In this document: in pieces, positions 47,241 through 54,716 of the stretch | Layout: each line of letters begins with the position of its first letter | Numbering within the stretch: position 1 is the stretch's first letter | Source: Solimonas aquatica | GTDB lineage: Bacteria; Pseudomonadota; Gammaproteobacteria; Nevskiales; Nevskiaceae | Length of the DNA stretch: 64,000 nucleotides | NCBI RefSeq assembly: GCF_900111015.1 | Contig: NZ_FOFS01000003.1 | Location: forward strand, 276,881 to 340,880 | Direction of reading: 5' to 3' | Program-made: the position numbers and the translations under genes | The notes under the pieces: model-generated | Databases searched by the model: none | Told to the model about the DNA's origin: nothing | Seen by the model: the letters and a program-made list of their open reading frames with translations, nothing else

Positions 47241-47525
47241 TCAGTAAAAGTATTCGTCGCGGCTGAGCGTGCCATCGTGATTGGCATCGCGGGTGTCGAA
47301 GCGCTTGGCCAGCTGCGTGCCCGGAATCACCTCGTCCTTCTGAATCAGGCCATCGCCGTTCTTGTCCACCCACATCGCCGACACCGGTGAGGTGTTGGCG
47401 GGCGCGCCCACGGTTGGCGCACCCGGCTTGTCCAGGCTGGCGCCCGGCAGCGGTGCGGCGGCTTCAACGCCGGCGCTCAGCAGCAAAAGGAACAGGCTCG
47501 TGTAATGCAGGTAAGACTTATCCAT
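47241..47525 (-). CDS. Small secreted EF-hand protein
   Basis: This 94-residue protein has a signal peptide (MDKSYLHYTSLFLLLLSAGV) and two EF-hand loops, DKNGDGLIQKDE and DANHDGTLSRDE, both with the expected Asp/Glu calcium ligands. It lies between the PepSY and ApbE genes of the redox operon. Calcium binding in the periplasm is likely; a specific role is unknown. Confidence 0.82.
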   Translation of the reverse strand: MDKSYLHYTSLFLLLLSAGVEAAAPLPGASLDKPGAPTVGAPANTSPVSAMWVDKNGDGLIQKDEVIPGTQLAKRFDTRDANHDGTLSRDEYFY

Positions 47526-47636
47526 GTCTGTGCTCCCGATGTGGACGATCATGTGTCGTGACGACGCGACGGTGTCGTCCGGTTTCCCGTCGCAGCGCGT
47601 GCAAATCCCGGCCCGCCCCCGGCCGGCCCCAAATTT

Positions 47637-48536
47637 TCAGCGTGCCTGATTGCGCTTGCGATTCTGATGCATGCGCCACCACATCCAGATGCCGGTGACC
47701 GACAGCAGCAGTGCCACGAAACCCACCAGGGTGATGGCCCAGGCGCCCACCGGTCCGAACAGGCGGCCGCTGTGCAGATCGATCAGCAGCTGCTCGACGA
47801 TGATGCGCGGCCGGGCATAGTCCAGCAGCTGTGCGCGCTGCGTGTCCGACAGCGGCGTGGGCGTGGCCCAGTTCACCTCGCCTGGCTGCACCGGCGTCCA
47901 GCTGTTGCCCTCGTCGGCGCTCTGGAAGGCGTCGAGATCCTGAATCGCAATGACGCGCGGATCGCGCTTGAGTACGCCGATGCGGCGCACCGCGCTGCTC
48001 GGCAGCAGCGGCGCGCGCAACTCGTCGATGCGCTGGCCCTGGGCGTCGAGCAGCACCAGACTCTCGGGCGAGGCCACGAACAGCAGGCCGTCCTTGGGCT
48101 CGCCGCCCGCGACCATGCCCAGCGGCGCGCTGATCTGCGTGGGCAGCGGCTTGCCGTCGAGCAGGGTGTAGTCATGCGTCTGCGCCAGATAATGCGCCCC
48201 GGCGGCAAAGCCGTTGGCGGGCGCTTCGGCGTGCAGGCCATAGAGTCGCGTCAACCAGGGCCAGTCCACGCGCGCGGTGTCAAAGCCCAGTTCCACACTG
48301 CGGGTGAGCAGGATGCCGCTGAGCGCCAGCCAGATCAGGAATGCGAAAGCAGCGAGGCCGGCGCGGCCGTGCCACTGCCGCAGCACGGCCATCAGATTGC
48401 GCTTCGGCTTGGGATGCCGGGGTGCCGCCGCAGCGCCGCGCCACAGGCGCAGGCGCTGGCTCAGACGCCGGCGATTCTGTTCCGGGGCCGTCGAAGCGGC
48501 GCCGGTGTCGTTGATCAGCAGGCTGGCGCGGTTCAT
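47637..48536 (-). CDS. PepSY-associated transmembrane protein
   Basis: This 299-residue inner-membrane protein has one helix at about residues 57-77 (GLAAFAFLIWLALSGILLTR) and another at about 265-287 (AITLVGFVALLLSVTGIWMW), with a periplasmic domain between. The pattern LRQWHGRAG before the first helix and DLHSGRLFG near the second are hallmarks of PepSY-TM proteins, which often join periplasmic flavoproteins to the membrane. It starts 5 bases after the FMN-binding gene. Confidence 0.8.
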   Translation of the reverse strand: MNRASLLINDTGAASTAPEQNRRRLSQRLRLWRGAAAAPRHPKPKRNLMAVLRQWHGRAGLAAFAFLIWLALSGILLTRSVELGFDTARVDWPWLTRLYGLHAEAPANGFAAGAHYLAQTHDYTLLDGKPLPTQISAPLGMVAGGEPKDGLLFVASPESLVLLDAQGQRIDELRAPLLPSSAVRRIGVLKRDPRVIAIQDLDAFQSADEGNSWTPVQPGEVNWATPTPLSDTQRAQLLDYARPRIIVEQLLIDLHSGRLFGPVGAWAITLVGFVALLLSVTGIWMWWRMHQNRKRNQAR

Positions 48537-48541
48537 GGTGC

Positions 48542-49132
48542 TCAGCTCGCCAGGGTGTCGAACAGCAGCGCGGTGCGCGCCATGCGCTGCATCATCTTCA
48601 CCGACAGCGTGGCGCCGGAAATATTGTCCACGTTGCGATCCAGGCCGGCGCCCGCCGCGTGCGCGCCGATCAGCTGCTTGAGAAACGAAGGCTCGGCCAC
48701 CTGCTGGCCACGCGACTCGCGATAGATCAGCACGCGGGCGTGTTCGATGCTGCCGGCGGTGACCACGAAGCCGCAGGTGGTGGGCACATAGCCGTCCTTG
48801 CCCACGTCGTCGAAAATCCAGGCGCTGCGGCCTGCGGCGCGCCAGTAGCGCAGGCGTGCCTGCGGAAACGGCTTGCCGAACACCGAGGCCACCTGCGCCT
48901 GCCTGGCCGCGTCCAGCATCAGCGTCTGCGGCGCCGGCGCGGCGCCCGGCGCAAAGGCTTCGGCGACGAAGGCATCGGCGGTCTGGTAGGTGGTGTAGAC
49001 ATCGAAGGCCTCGGCCCTGCGCGCCTGCGTCAGCAGCAGCGGCAGGCTGGCCAGCAGCCGCAGCAGGCTGCGACGCCCGGCGACTGGCATGGCGGCGGAT
49101 GATGCGAATTCTGTGTCCATCTTCTCTTTCAT
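48542..49132 (-). CDS. FMN-binding domain protein, ApbE flavinylation target
   Basis: This 196-residue protein has an N-terminal export signal (GRRSLLRLLASLPLLLTQAR) and a C-terminal FMN_bind domain. The flavinylation motif is DNISGATLS, where Thr would carry FMN added by ApbE. Starts at 49132 or 49120 are both possible. It is the central electron carrier predicted for this operon, next to the PepSY membrane protein. Confidence 0.85.
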   Translation of the reverse strand: MKEKMDTEFASSAAMPVAGRRSLLRLLASLPLLLTQARRAEAFDVYTTYQTADAFVAEAFAPGAAPAPQTLMLDAARQAQVASVFGKPFPQARLRYWRAAGRSAWIFDDVGKDGYVPTTCGFVVTAGSIEHARVLIYRESRGQQVAEPSFLKQLIGAHAAGAGLDRNVDNISGATLSVKMMQRMARTALLFDTLAS

Positions 49133-49208
49133 GTTTTGGTTGTCAGGCCGCCATCCTGGCGGCTTGCGGGCGCAAGGCCCGCGCTTTGATCCGGATATTC
49201 GAGGCAGG

Positions 49209-49242
49209 TGGTGTGCCCGCATCGCGGGATGCGGGCACACCA
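49209..49242 (-). other. Perfect 15-bp hairpin inside the redox operon
   Basis: The arms 49209-49223 and 49228-49242 are exact reverse complements (GGTGTGCCCGCATC type) around a GCGG loop. It lies between the truncated haemoglobin and FMN-binding genes and has no T-run, so it is more likely an mRNA stability or partial termination element than a full terminator. Confidence 0.5.
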
Positions 49243-49256
49243 TCGCCAGGCCGCGT

Positions 49257-49730
49257 TTAGCGGGTGACGATCACGCGCGTGAACGGTGCCAGCGCAGCGA
49301 TCAGGTCATTGCAGTTGTAGTACGGAATGTTGTTGCGCTCGCAGGCGTTGTACGCGGCTTCCACCACCGCGTTGAACTTGGTCATGGTGATGCCAAGGTC
49401 CGCATGCGCCGCGCTCATGCTGGCGCCCTGATACTCGTTGGGGCCGCCCAGCACCATGTGCTCCAGCTGCGTGTTCAAGGCGATCTGGCGATCCACATTG
49501 CCGAACTCCTTGAAGATGTAGTTGATGCGGTTGTCGAGCATGATGTAGTAGAACAGCGATTCCACCCAGTTGTGGATGCCGTCCACGCCACCGAAGGCAG
49601 CGACCGAACTGGCCGGAATGCCCATGATGGGTTTGGTCTTGGTTTCGCCGGCGATGGCGCCCGAGGCGCTGCACAGCGCCAGCAGTGCGGCGCACAGCGA
49701 CAGAGTCGATTTCCTGATTGTCATTGCCAT
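49257..49730 (-). CDS. Secreted group 1 truncated haemoglobin-like protein
   Basis: This 157-residue protein has a signal peptide (RKSTLSLCAALLALCSASGA). The mature part has GGVDGIHNWVESLFYYIMLD and LGGPNEYQGASMSAAHADLGI, the group 1 truncated globin pattern in which His in AAHADLGI is the proximal haem ligand. Export of a truncated globin is uncommon, as most are cytoplasmic. In this cluster it could bind oxygen or nitric oxide in the periplasm; that is an inference. Confidence 0.82.
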   Translation of the reverse strand: MAMTIRKSTLSLCAALLALCSASGAIAGETKTKPIMGIPASSVAAFGGVDGIHNWVESLFYYIMLDNRINYIFKEFGNVDRQIALNTQLEHMVLGGPNEYQGASMSAAHADLGITMTKFNAVVEAAYNACERNNIPYYNCNDLIAALAPFTRVIVTR

Positions 49731-49776
49731 ACCTCCTTGATGATCCTTCCCGAATGAAGTTGTCTGGGGCCGCGCA

Positions 49777-50823
49777 TCAGAACGTCAGATGCGTGGAGAA
49801 GTAGAAGCCGTTCTGATCCGGCGCCACCGAGATGTTGCCGAACATCAGATACGCCACCACGAAGGAGATGTGCTTGTTCGGGGCGTAGGCCATGAACAGG
49901 TCGAACCAGTCGCCTTCCTTCTTCTGCGTGAGCGAGTTGCTCAGACCGCCCAGACCCAGATTCTGCAGGAGACTGGCAAGGCCCTGGGTGTCGAGGCCAT
50001 TGAGGTTGAGGCTCTTGCCGTCCAGATTGTCGCCGTGCTGCTGCCACTCACCGCCGATTGCAGTGTTCTTGGCCACCAGATGCGCGATCGAGACTTCCGA
50101 GCGGATCTTGCGCTTGTTGGTGCAGTTGCCATTGCCGCTGCATTCACCGAAGCCCACCAGTCCATCTTCGTTGGCCGAGGTATAGCGCGCGGTGTAGTTC
50201 ACCAGCGTGCTGATCGGGAACAGCACCTTGGTCGCCGCCAGATACACCTCGTAATCCTTGTTCTTGTTGGCGCCCAGGGTGTGGACCAGATCCTTGCTCA
50301 TGTTGTTCTTGTACAGACCACCGAGCGAGACCTGCGGAATCCAGCTGTCCGAGGTGTACACCGCATCACCGAACAGCCGCAGCTTGGCGCCATAGGTGTC
50401 CATCTGCAGCGTGTTGTTCCAGGCGTTGATGCCGAGCGAGTCGCCGAGATTGAGCGACTGGGTCAGCAGGCCCACCAGGTCCACATTGGAAAGATTCAGC
50501 GACAGCCGCGCGGTGACATAGGACAGCTCCAGGCGATCATAGAACCCCACGTTCACGCCGTAGAACGAGACCTGCAGTGCCGGCAGGTTCACGTAGGTGA
50601 AGGCGGCGCTGCCGTTGATGCCATCGCGGGTTTCGTAGCCGCTGATCGTGGCCCAGGGCACCGCACCACCACCACCCGCGCCATCGACCGTGAACACGCC
50701 GCCGGTGAGCAGCACCTTGCCGTCGTTGTACCAGTCGGCATGTGCCGCCGAACTGCAAACTGCTGTTACCAGAAGTGCCGCGGATTGCAGCAGACGCAGA
50801 CCACCCAATCGTACCCGTTTCAT
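49777..50823 (-). CDS. DUF3034 family outer-membrane protein
   Basis: This 348-residue protein has a signal peptide (RLLQSAALLVTAVCSSAAHA) and a series of amphipathic beta-strands ending in Phe (FSTHLTF). GVNVGFYDRLELSYVTARL and the Asn-rich middle match DUF3034 proteins. It is the first gene of the redox operon; AAGGAG lies 7 bases before the ATG. It is probably the outer-membrane partner of the haemoglobin/flavoprotein system, although the function is not established. Confidence 0.82.
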   Translation of the reverse strand: MKRVRLGGLRLLQSAALLVTAVCSSAAHADWYNDGKVLLTGGVFTVDGAGGGGAVPWATISGYETRDGINGSAAFTYVNLPALQVSFYGVNVGFYDRLELSYVTARLSLNLSNVDLVGLLTQSLNLGDSLGINAWNNTLQMDTYGAKLRLFGDAVYTSDSWIPQVSLGGLYKNNMSKDLVHTLGANKNKDYEVYLAATKVLFPISTLVNYTARYTSANEDGLVGFGECSGNGNCTNKRKIRSEVSIAHLVAKNTAIGGEWQQHGDNLDGKSLNLNGLDTQGLASLLQNLGLGGLSNSLTQKKEGDWFDLFMAYAPNKHISFVVAYLMFGNISVAPDQNGFYFSTHLTF

Positions 50824-50946
50824 TTGCCCCAACTCCTTTTGTGTTCGGAAGAACTCTGGCGAGGACCAAACCCTCGCGCGCTGTAGCTGACTCCCACGAC
50901 GGCGGATGCGAAGATCCCTCGTCGGCCGACCCGGTCCATCGCAAGC

Positions 50947-50995
50947 AAAAAAAAACGTCCACGGTCCTGGCTGATTCAGCCATTCACGTGGACGT
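50947..50995 (-). terminator. Minus-strand terminator in the DUF3034 leader
   Basis: ACGTCCACG (50955-50963) pairs with CGTGGACGT (50987-50995); an inner GGCTG/CAGCC stem caps it. Nine A residues on the plus strand (50947-50955) give a U-run on the minus strand. It lies 124 bases upstream of the DUF3034 ATG, so it either attenuates this operon or ends a short RNA made upstream. Confidence 0.85.
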
Positions 50996-51000
50996 CGATG

Positions 51001-51514
51001 TCCCTTGGATGGAGCTTCTTTGCCCGCACCCCTTGACGCGTCTGATGCGCCATTCCCTGGCGCATGCGTGGTCAAAGTTGCAAGTGCTGTGCCAAGAGTC
51101 ACACAAGCGCAGTGGAAATCCCTGTATTGCCGCGCTGAGCGAACAAACCTCGCATTTTCACTCCTATTTAATGCGAAACATGCTGGTGCTGATCGCGCGG
51201 CGCATCGACAGCGATGAGGCCTGCTGCTGTCCGGGGCTCAGGACCGAAGCCCTGCGATGCTGCCCAGGCCACATGCGCTTCTTTTTGGTGAGCCAGCTTG
51301 GGGCGTGCGCGAGGGAAAGTACGCCATGCGATCCGAAACTGTGCGTGCGCGGGCTGGCCGCAGACGCCGCACTTGTCTTTAAAGGTGCAAGCGTCGCACT
51401 GCTTATCCAGGCGCGCAGGCAGCGGCTGGCACAAGGCTTGCGCCGGAAATCCTGCGCAGGCTGGTATGGCTGCACAGTAAATGTGGGCAACGTCGCCCGC
51501 AGCGGACAAAGTCG
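51001..51514. other. Non-coding interval flanked by outward terminators
   Basis: No convincing gene lies here. The interval has below-average GC near 51061-51180, a 7-bp hairpin TGCGCCA/TGGCGCA at about 51045-51063, and GCGCAGG pairing with CCTGCGC across 51413-51460. Both neighbouring genes point away from it and each has a terminator between it and its start codon. It probably holds divergent promoters and regulatory leaders. A start codon with AGGAG at 51155 on the minus strand opens an 18-codon reading frame. Confidence 0.5.
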
Positions 51515-51560
51515 TCCACGCCATCGGTCGCCAACACGGCCGGGGCGTGGATTTTTTTTT
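51515..51560 (+). terminator. Plus-strand terminator in the OmpA-cupredoxin leader
   Basis: TCCACGCC (51515-51522) pairs with GGCGTGGA (51544-51551), followed by nine T residues (51552-51560). It lies 54 bases upstream of the OmpA-cupredoxin ATG. No gene precedes it on this strand, so it would end a leader transcript or a small RNA. Confidence 0.85.
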
Positions 51561-51613
51561 GGCTGGTCAAAACCGCCGGCTGTAGCACGCAGCCGTGCGA
51601 GAAGGGGATCTCC

Positions 51614-53044
51614 ATGAAGAAGCAAAAAAGCCTCAAGGCAGTGGCACTGTTGATGGCCTGCGCCGCGCCGCTTGCCGCGCAGGCCGACAGCTGGTTCGAC
51701 GACACCTATGTCGCGCCGATGTTTTCCTATTCGCTGGCCGATCATGACCGGCCCACCGATGACGGCCTGGGCGGCACGCTGGGTGCCGGCTGGCGACTGA
51801 GCAAGGGGGTGGAGCTGGAACTGCTCGGCACCTATCTCAAGTACAAGGACGACGGCGGCACGCATTCCTGCGGCCTGTTCGCGACTTGCGACAACAAGAG
51901 TCAGACCGTGTCCGGCGGCGGCTTCGGCACCAATCTGTTTCTCGGACTGTTCGGCGAGCGGCCCTTCGGCGGGCCCTTCATCCATCTCGACGTGATGGCG
52001 TCGAACAAGGACAAGCTCGCGCTGTATCACGCCGGCCCCGGTCTGGATTGGGCCTTCGGCGACAATGGCTGGGCGCTGCGCACGGAAGCGCTGGTGCAGC
52101 TCAATGGCAGCGGCGATTACATCGACTGGGTGTTCAATGTCGGTGTGCGCATTCCGCTGGGCCCGCATCGCATCGCCTATGTGCCGCCGCCGCAGCCCGC
52201 GCCGCCGGCGGTGGTGCCGGCACCGCCGCCGCCGCCGCCTCCGCCGCCGCCGCCCTGTGAGCTGCCCAAGAGCGGCGAGGCCGTGGACTTCACCGGCTGC
52301 AAGGCGGGCGATGTGGTGATTCTGCGCGGCGTCAACTTCGAGTTCGACAAGTGGACGCTCACGGTCGAAGCCAAGGGCCTGCTCGATCAGGTGGCGGCGG
52401 CGCTGATGAAGCGCGGCGACATCAAGGTCGAGATCGACGGACATACCGACAGCAAGGGTTCGGACGCCTACAACCTGAAGCTCTCGGATCGTCGTGCCAA
52501 ATCGGTGATGGACTATCTGCTGGGCAAGGGCATTGCGCCGATGCGCATGAACGCCAAGGGCTTCGGCGAGTCGGTGCCGATTGCCGACAACAAGAGCGAT
52601 GAGGGACGCGCACTGAATCGCCGCGTCGAGCTCAAGGTGCTGGACGCCGACGCGCCGGTGACCGTGGAGCAGGCGGGCCGGGCAGCGGAGACCTATGGCG
52701 ACAGCGAACCGCCTGCCGGCGCCGCGGCCGCGCCGCCGCCGACCGAGATGCCGATGTCGCATGCCCCGCCGCCGGACGCGCAGCCGGCCGCCGCCAGCGC
52801 GCCGGGCACGGTGAGCATCGACAACTTCGCGTTCTCGCCTGAAGTGCTGACGGTGGCGGCGGGCAGCACCGTCACCTTCATCAACAACGACGGCTCCAAT
52901 CACATCGTGCAGTTCGCCGACGGGCAGGCCAGCCCCCGGCTGGCGATGGGCAAGAGCTGGCAGCGCAGCTTTGCCACGCCGGGTGAATACCCGTATGCCT
53001 GTGCGATTCACACGACCATGAAGGGCAAGATCATCGTGCAATAA
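51614..53044 (+). CDS. OmpA-family protein fused to a C-terminal cupredoxin
   Basis: This 476-residue protein has a signal peptide (1-25), an OmpA-type barrel (about 26-185), a poly-Pro linker (190-214), an OmpA peptidoglycan-binding domain (about 235-345: FEFDKWTLT, EIDGHTDSKGSDAYNLKLS), a Pro/Ala linker, and a plastocyanin/amicyanin-like domain (about 398-476). Type 1 copper ligands are His430 (SNH), Cys463, His466 and Met469 in YACAIHTTM. This would fix a one-electron copper carrier at the peptidoglycan side of the outer membrane. AGGGGA precedes the ATG. Confidence 0.9.
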   Translation: MKKQKSLKAVALLMACAAPLAAQADSWFDDTYVAPMFSYSLADHDRPTDDGLGGTLGAGWRLSKGVELELLGTYLKYKDDGGTHSCGLFATCDNKSQTVSGGGFGTNLFLGLFGERPFGGPFIHLDVMASNKDKLALYHAGPGLDWAFGDNGWALRTEALVQLNGSGDYIDWVFNVGVRIPLGPHRIAYVPPPQPAPPAVVPAPPPPPPPPPPPCELPKSGEAVDFTGCKAGDVVILRGVNFEFDKWTLTVEAKGLLDQVAAALMKRGDIKVEIDGHTDSKGSDAYNLKLSDRRAKSVMDYLLGKGIAPMRMNAKGFGESVPIADNKSDEGRALNRRVELKVLDADAPVTVEQAGRAAETYGDSEPPAGAAAAPPPTEMPMSHAPPPDAQPAAASAPGTVSIDNFAFSPEVLTVAAGSTVTFINNDGSNHIVQFADGQASPRLAMGKSWQRSFATPGEYPYACAIHTTMKGKIIVQ

Positions 53045-53073
53045 GTTTTAGGCTCTCCCCACCGAGCCTGCTT

Positions 53074-53134
53074 GGCGTCGGCGCACCGATTGAGGCCGTG
53101 TTGCCTTCTTGCGGTGCGTCGACGCTGTTTTTTT
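53074..53134 (+). terminator. Terminator after the OmpA-cupredoxin gene
   Basis: A 15-bp stem joins 53074-53088 (GGCGTCGGCGCACCG) and 53112-53126 with two G-U pairs, followed by G and seven T residues. It starts 30 bases after the stop codon and separates this gene from the nitrate operon. Confidence 0.85.
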
Positions 53135-53190
53135 GGTGCACAGTGCGCGGCGCCCCGTCCTGCGACCCTGTGAATCACGTGCATGCTGTC

Positions 53191-53206
53191 TGGCATGTGC
53201 TTTGCT
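53191..53206 (+). promoter_or_regulatory. Sigma-54-type promoter of the nitrate assimilation operon
   Basis: TGGCATGTGCTTTGCT matches the -24/-12 consensus TGGCACG-N4-TTGCW with one change, and has the invariant GG and GC 10 bases apart. Transcription would start near 53216, 87 bases before the transporter. A TGGTGCA half-site typical of NtrC binding lies at 53134-53140. Nitrogen-limitation control by NtrC is the natural inference. Confidence 0.6.
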
Positions 53207-53221
53207 GTGCTGGGACTTGCC

Positions 53222-53239
53222 CGGTTCAATGCAGAACCG
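53222..53239 (+). other. Hexaloop hairpin in the nitrate operon leader
   Basis: CGGTTC pairs with GAACCG around the six-base loop AATGCA, just after the predicted start of the sigma-54 transcript. The loop has A at position 1 and G at position 4, as in targets of ANTAR proteins such as NasR/NasT. There is no terminator after it, so classical antitermination is not supported. Confidence 0.3.
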
Positions 53240-53302
53240 AGTGCTGCATCCTCTCGCGGTCAACGGTGCCCGCTCCCGTGTCGTCATTTCCAGGAGCCCG
53301 CC

Positions 53303-54661
53303 GTGTCAAAGGCCACGTCCATCAATCTGTTCAGCCTCAAAACGCCGCAGATGCGCGCGTTCCATCTCACCTGGCTGGCGTTCTTCGTCTGCTTCTTCGC
53401 CTGGTTCGCGGTCGCACCGCTGATGCCGGTGATCAAGACCGAATTCGGTCTGAGCAAGGATCAGATCGCCAACATCAATATCGCCGCCGTGGCGGTGACC
53501 ATCCTGATCCGTCTGCTGGTGGGTCCGCTGTGCGACAAATACGGTCCGCGCAAGACCTACACCGCGCTGCTGGTGCTGGGCGCGATTCCGGTGCTGGGCA
53601 TCGCCCTGGCGCAGAGCTATGCCGGCTTTCTGTTCTTCCGCCTGGCCATCGGCGCCATCGGTGCCAGCTTCGTGATCACGCAGTACCACACCTCGGTGAT
53701 GTTCGCGCCGAACGTGGTGGGCACCGCCAATGCCGCAGCCGCCGGCTGGGGTAATGCCGGCGGTGGTGTCACGCAGACCCTGATGCCGCTGGTGCTGGCG
53801 GCGGTGCTGACCTTCGGTGTCGAGCAGACCCTGGGCTGGCGTTTGTCGATGATCGTGCCCGGCGTGCTGATGCTCATCGTCGCGGTGCTGTACTGGAAGT
53901 ACACGCAGGACTGCCCGGAAGGCAATTACAAGGAACTGCGCGAGAAGGGCGTGGAGATCGAAAGCGGCAAGAAGGGCGGGCTCGCGGTGTTTCTCGCCGC
54001 CAGCGCCAACTACCGTGTGTGGATGCTGTTCGTCACCTACGGCGCCTGCTTCGGCATCGAGATCTTCATCCACAACATCGCGGCCAGCTATTACGTGGAC
54101 AAGTTCCAGCTCGATCTGAAGTCGGCGGGCCTGGCTGCCGGCAGCTTCGGTCTGCTGGCGCTGTTCGCGCGCGCACTGGGCGGCATCCTCTCCGACCGCA
54201 TCGCGCGCCTCAAGGGTCTGGACGGCCGCACCCTGCTGCTGTTCGCGCTGATGATCGGTGAAGGTCTGGGTCTGCTGTGGTTCTCCTCGGCGGATTCCGT
54301 GGCGCTGGCGGTGGTGGCGATGCTGGCCTTCGGCCTGTGCACGCACATGGCCTGCGGCGCCACCTACGCGCTGGTGCCCTTCATCGACCGCAAGTCCCTG
54401 GGTGGTGTGGCCGGCATCATCGGCGCCGGCGGCAATGTCGGTGCGGTGGCGGCGGGCTTCGTGATGAAGGGGGCGCACGGCGACATCGTGCAGACCTTCA
54501 CCATTCTCGGCAGTGCCGTGGTGCTGTCCTCGCTGTGCGCCATTGCCGTGCGCTTCAGCCAGGAACACAAGACCCGCGAGGAAGCCCTGTATCAACAGGC
54601 GGTCGCCGAACGTGCCAGCGCCATGCCGGCCACGCCGGCGGCGGCGATGGAGCCGGGCTGA
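53303..54661 (+). CDS. NarK-type nitrate/nitrite transporter (MFS)
   Basis: This 452-residue major facilitator protein has about 12 hydrophobic helices, beginning with MRAFHLTWLAFFVCFFAWFA. RLLVGPLCDKYGPRKTY is the MFS loop 2-3 motif, and NAAAAGWGNAGGGVTQ plus GGVAGIIGAGGNVGAV are the two nitrate-signature regions of NarK/NrtP/NasA-type carriers. The start is GTG, 7 bases after AGGAG. It imports nitrate for the reductases that follow. Confidence 0.92.
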   Translation: MSKATSINLFSLKTPQMRAFHLTWLAFFVCFFAWFAVAPLMPVIKTEFGLSKDQIANINIAAVAVTILIRLLVGPLCDKYGPRKTYTALLVLGAIPVLGIALAQSYAGFLFFRLAIGAIGASFVITQYHTSVMFAPNVVGTANAAAAGWGNAGGGVTQTLMPLVLAAVLTFGVEQTLGWRLSMIVPGVLMLIVAVLYWKYTQDCPEGNYKELREKGVEIESGKKGGLAVFLAASANYRVWMLFVTYGACFGIEIFIHNIAASYYVDKFQLDLKSAGLAAGSFGLLALFARALGGILSDRIARLKGLDGRTLLLFALMIGEGLGLLWFSSADSVALAVVAMLAFGLCTHMACGATYALVPFIDRKSLGGVAGIIGAGGNVGAVAAGFVMKGAHGDIVQTFTILGSAVVLSSLCAIAVRFSQEHKTREEALYQQAVAERASAMPATPAAAMEPG

Positions 54662-54716
54662 TCACGGCTGCGGCTCGCATCCCCCATCCAATTAAAACTA
54701 GATCGATATCCAGCTC

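Noticed and set aside
51298..51480. 60-codon plus-strand frame upstream of the OmpA-cupredoxin gene
   Set aside because: No ribosome-binding site or recognisable sequence; the region is better explained as a non-coding leader.
51168..51524. Cys-rich 118-codon minus-strand frame (CDACTFKDKCGVCG) in the gap upstream of the DUF3034 operon
   Set aside because: No ribosome-binding site precedes it, only a short part looks protein-like, and it starts in the terminator region. It could be reconsidered if conserved in relatives.
50824..51613. FMN, cobalamin, c-di-GMP or molybdenum cofactor riboswitch in the redox locus leader
   Set aside because: None of the conserved core sequences of those riboswitches, as I remember them, could be found. 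Only generic hairpins and terminators are visible.
53222..53239. ANTAR-type antitermination leader for the nitrate operon
   Set aside because: The hairpin loop fits, but only one hairpin is convincing and the only terminator (53074-53134) lies upstream, not downstream.
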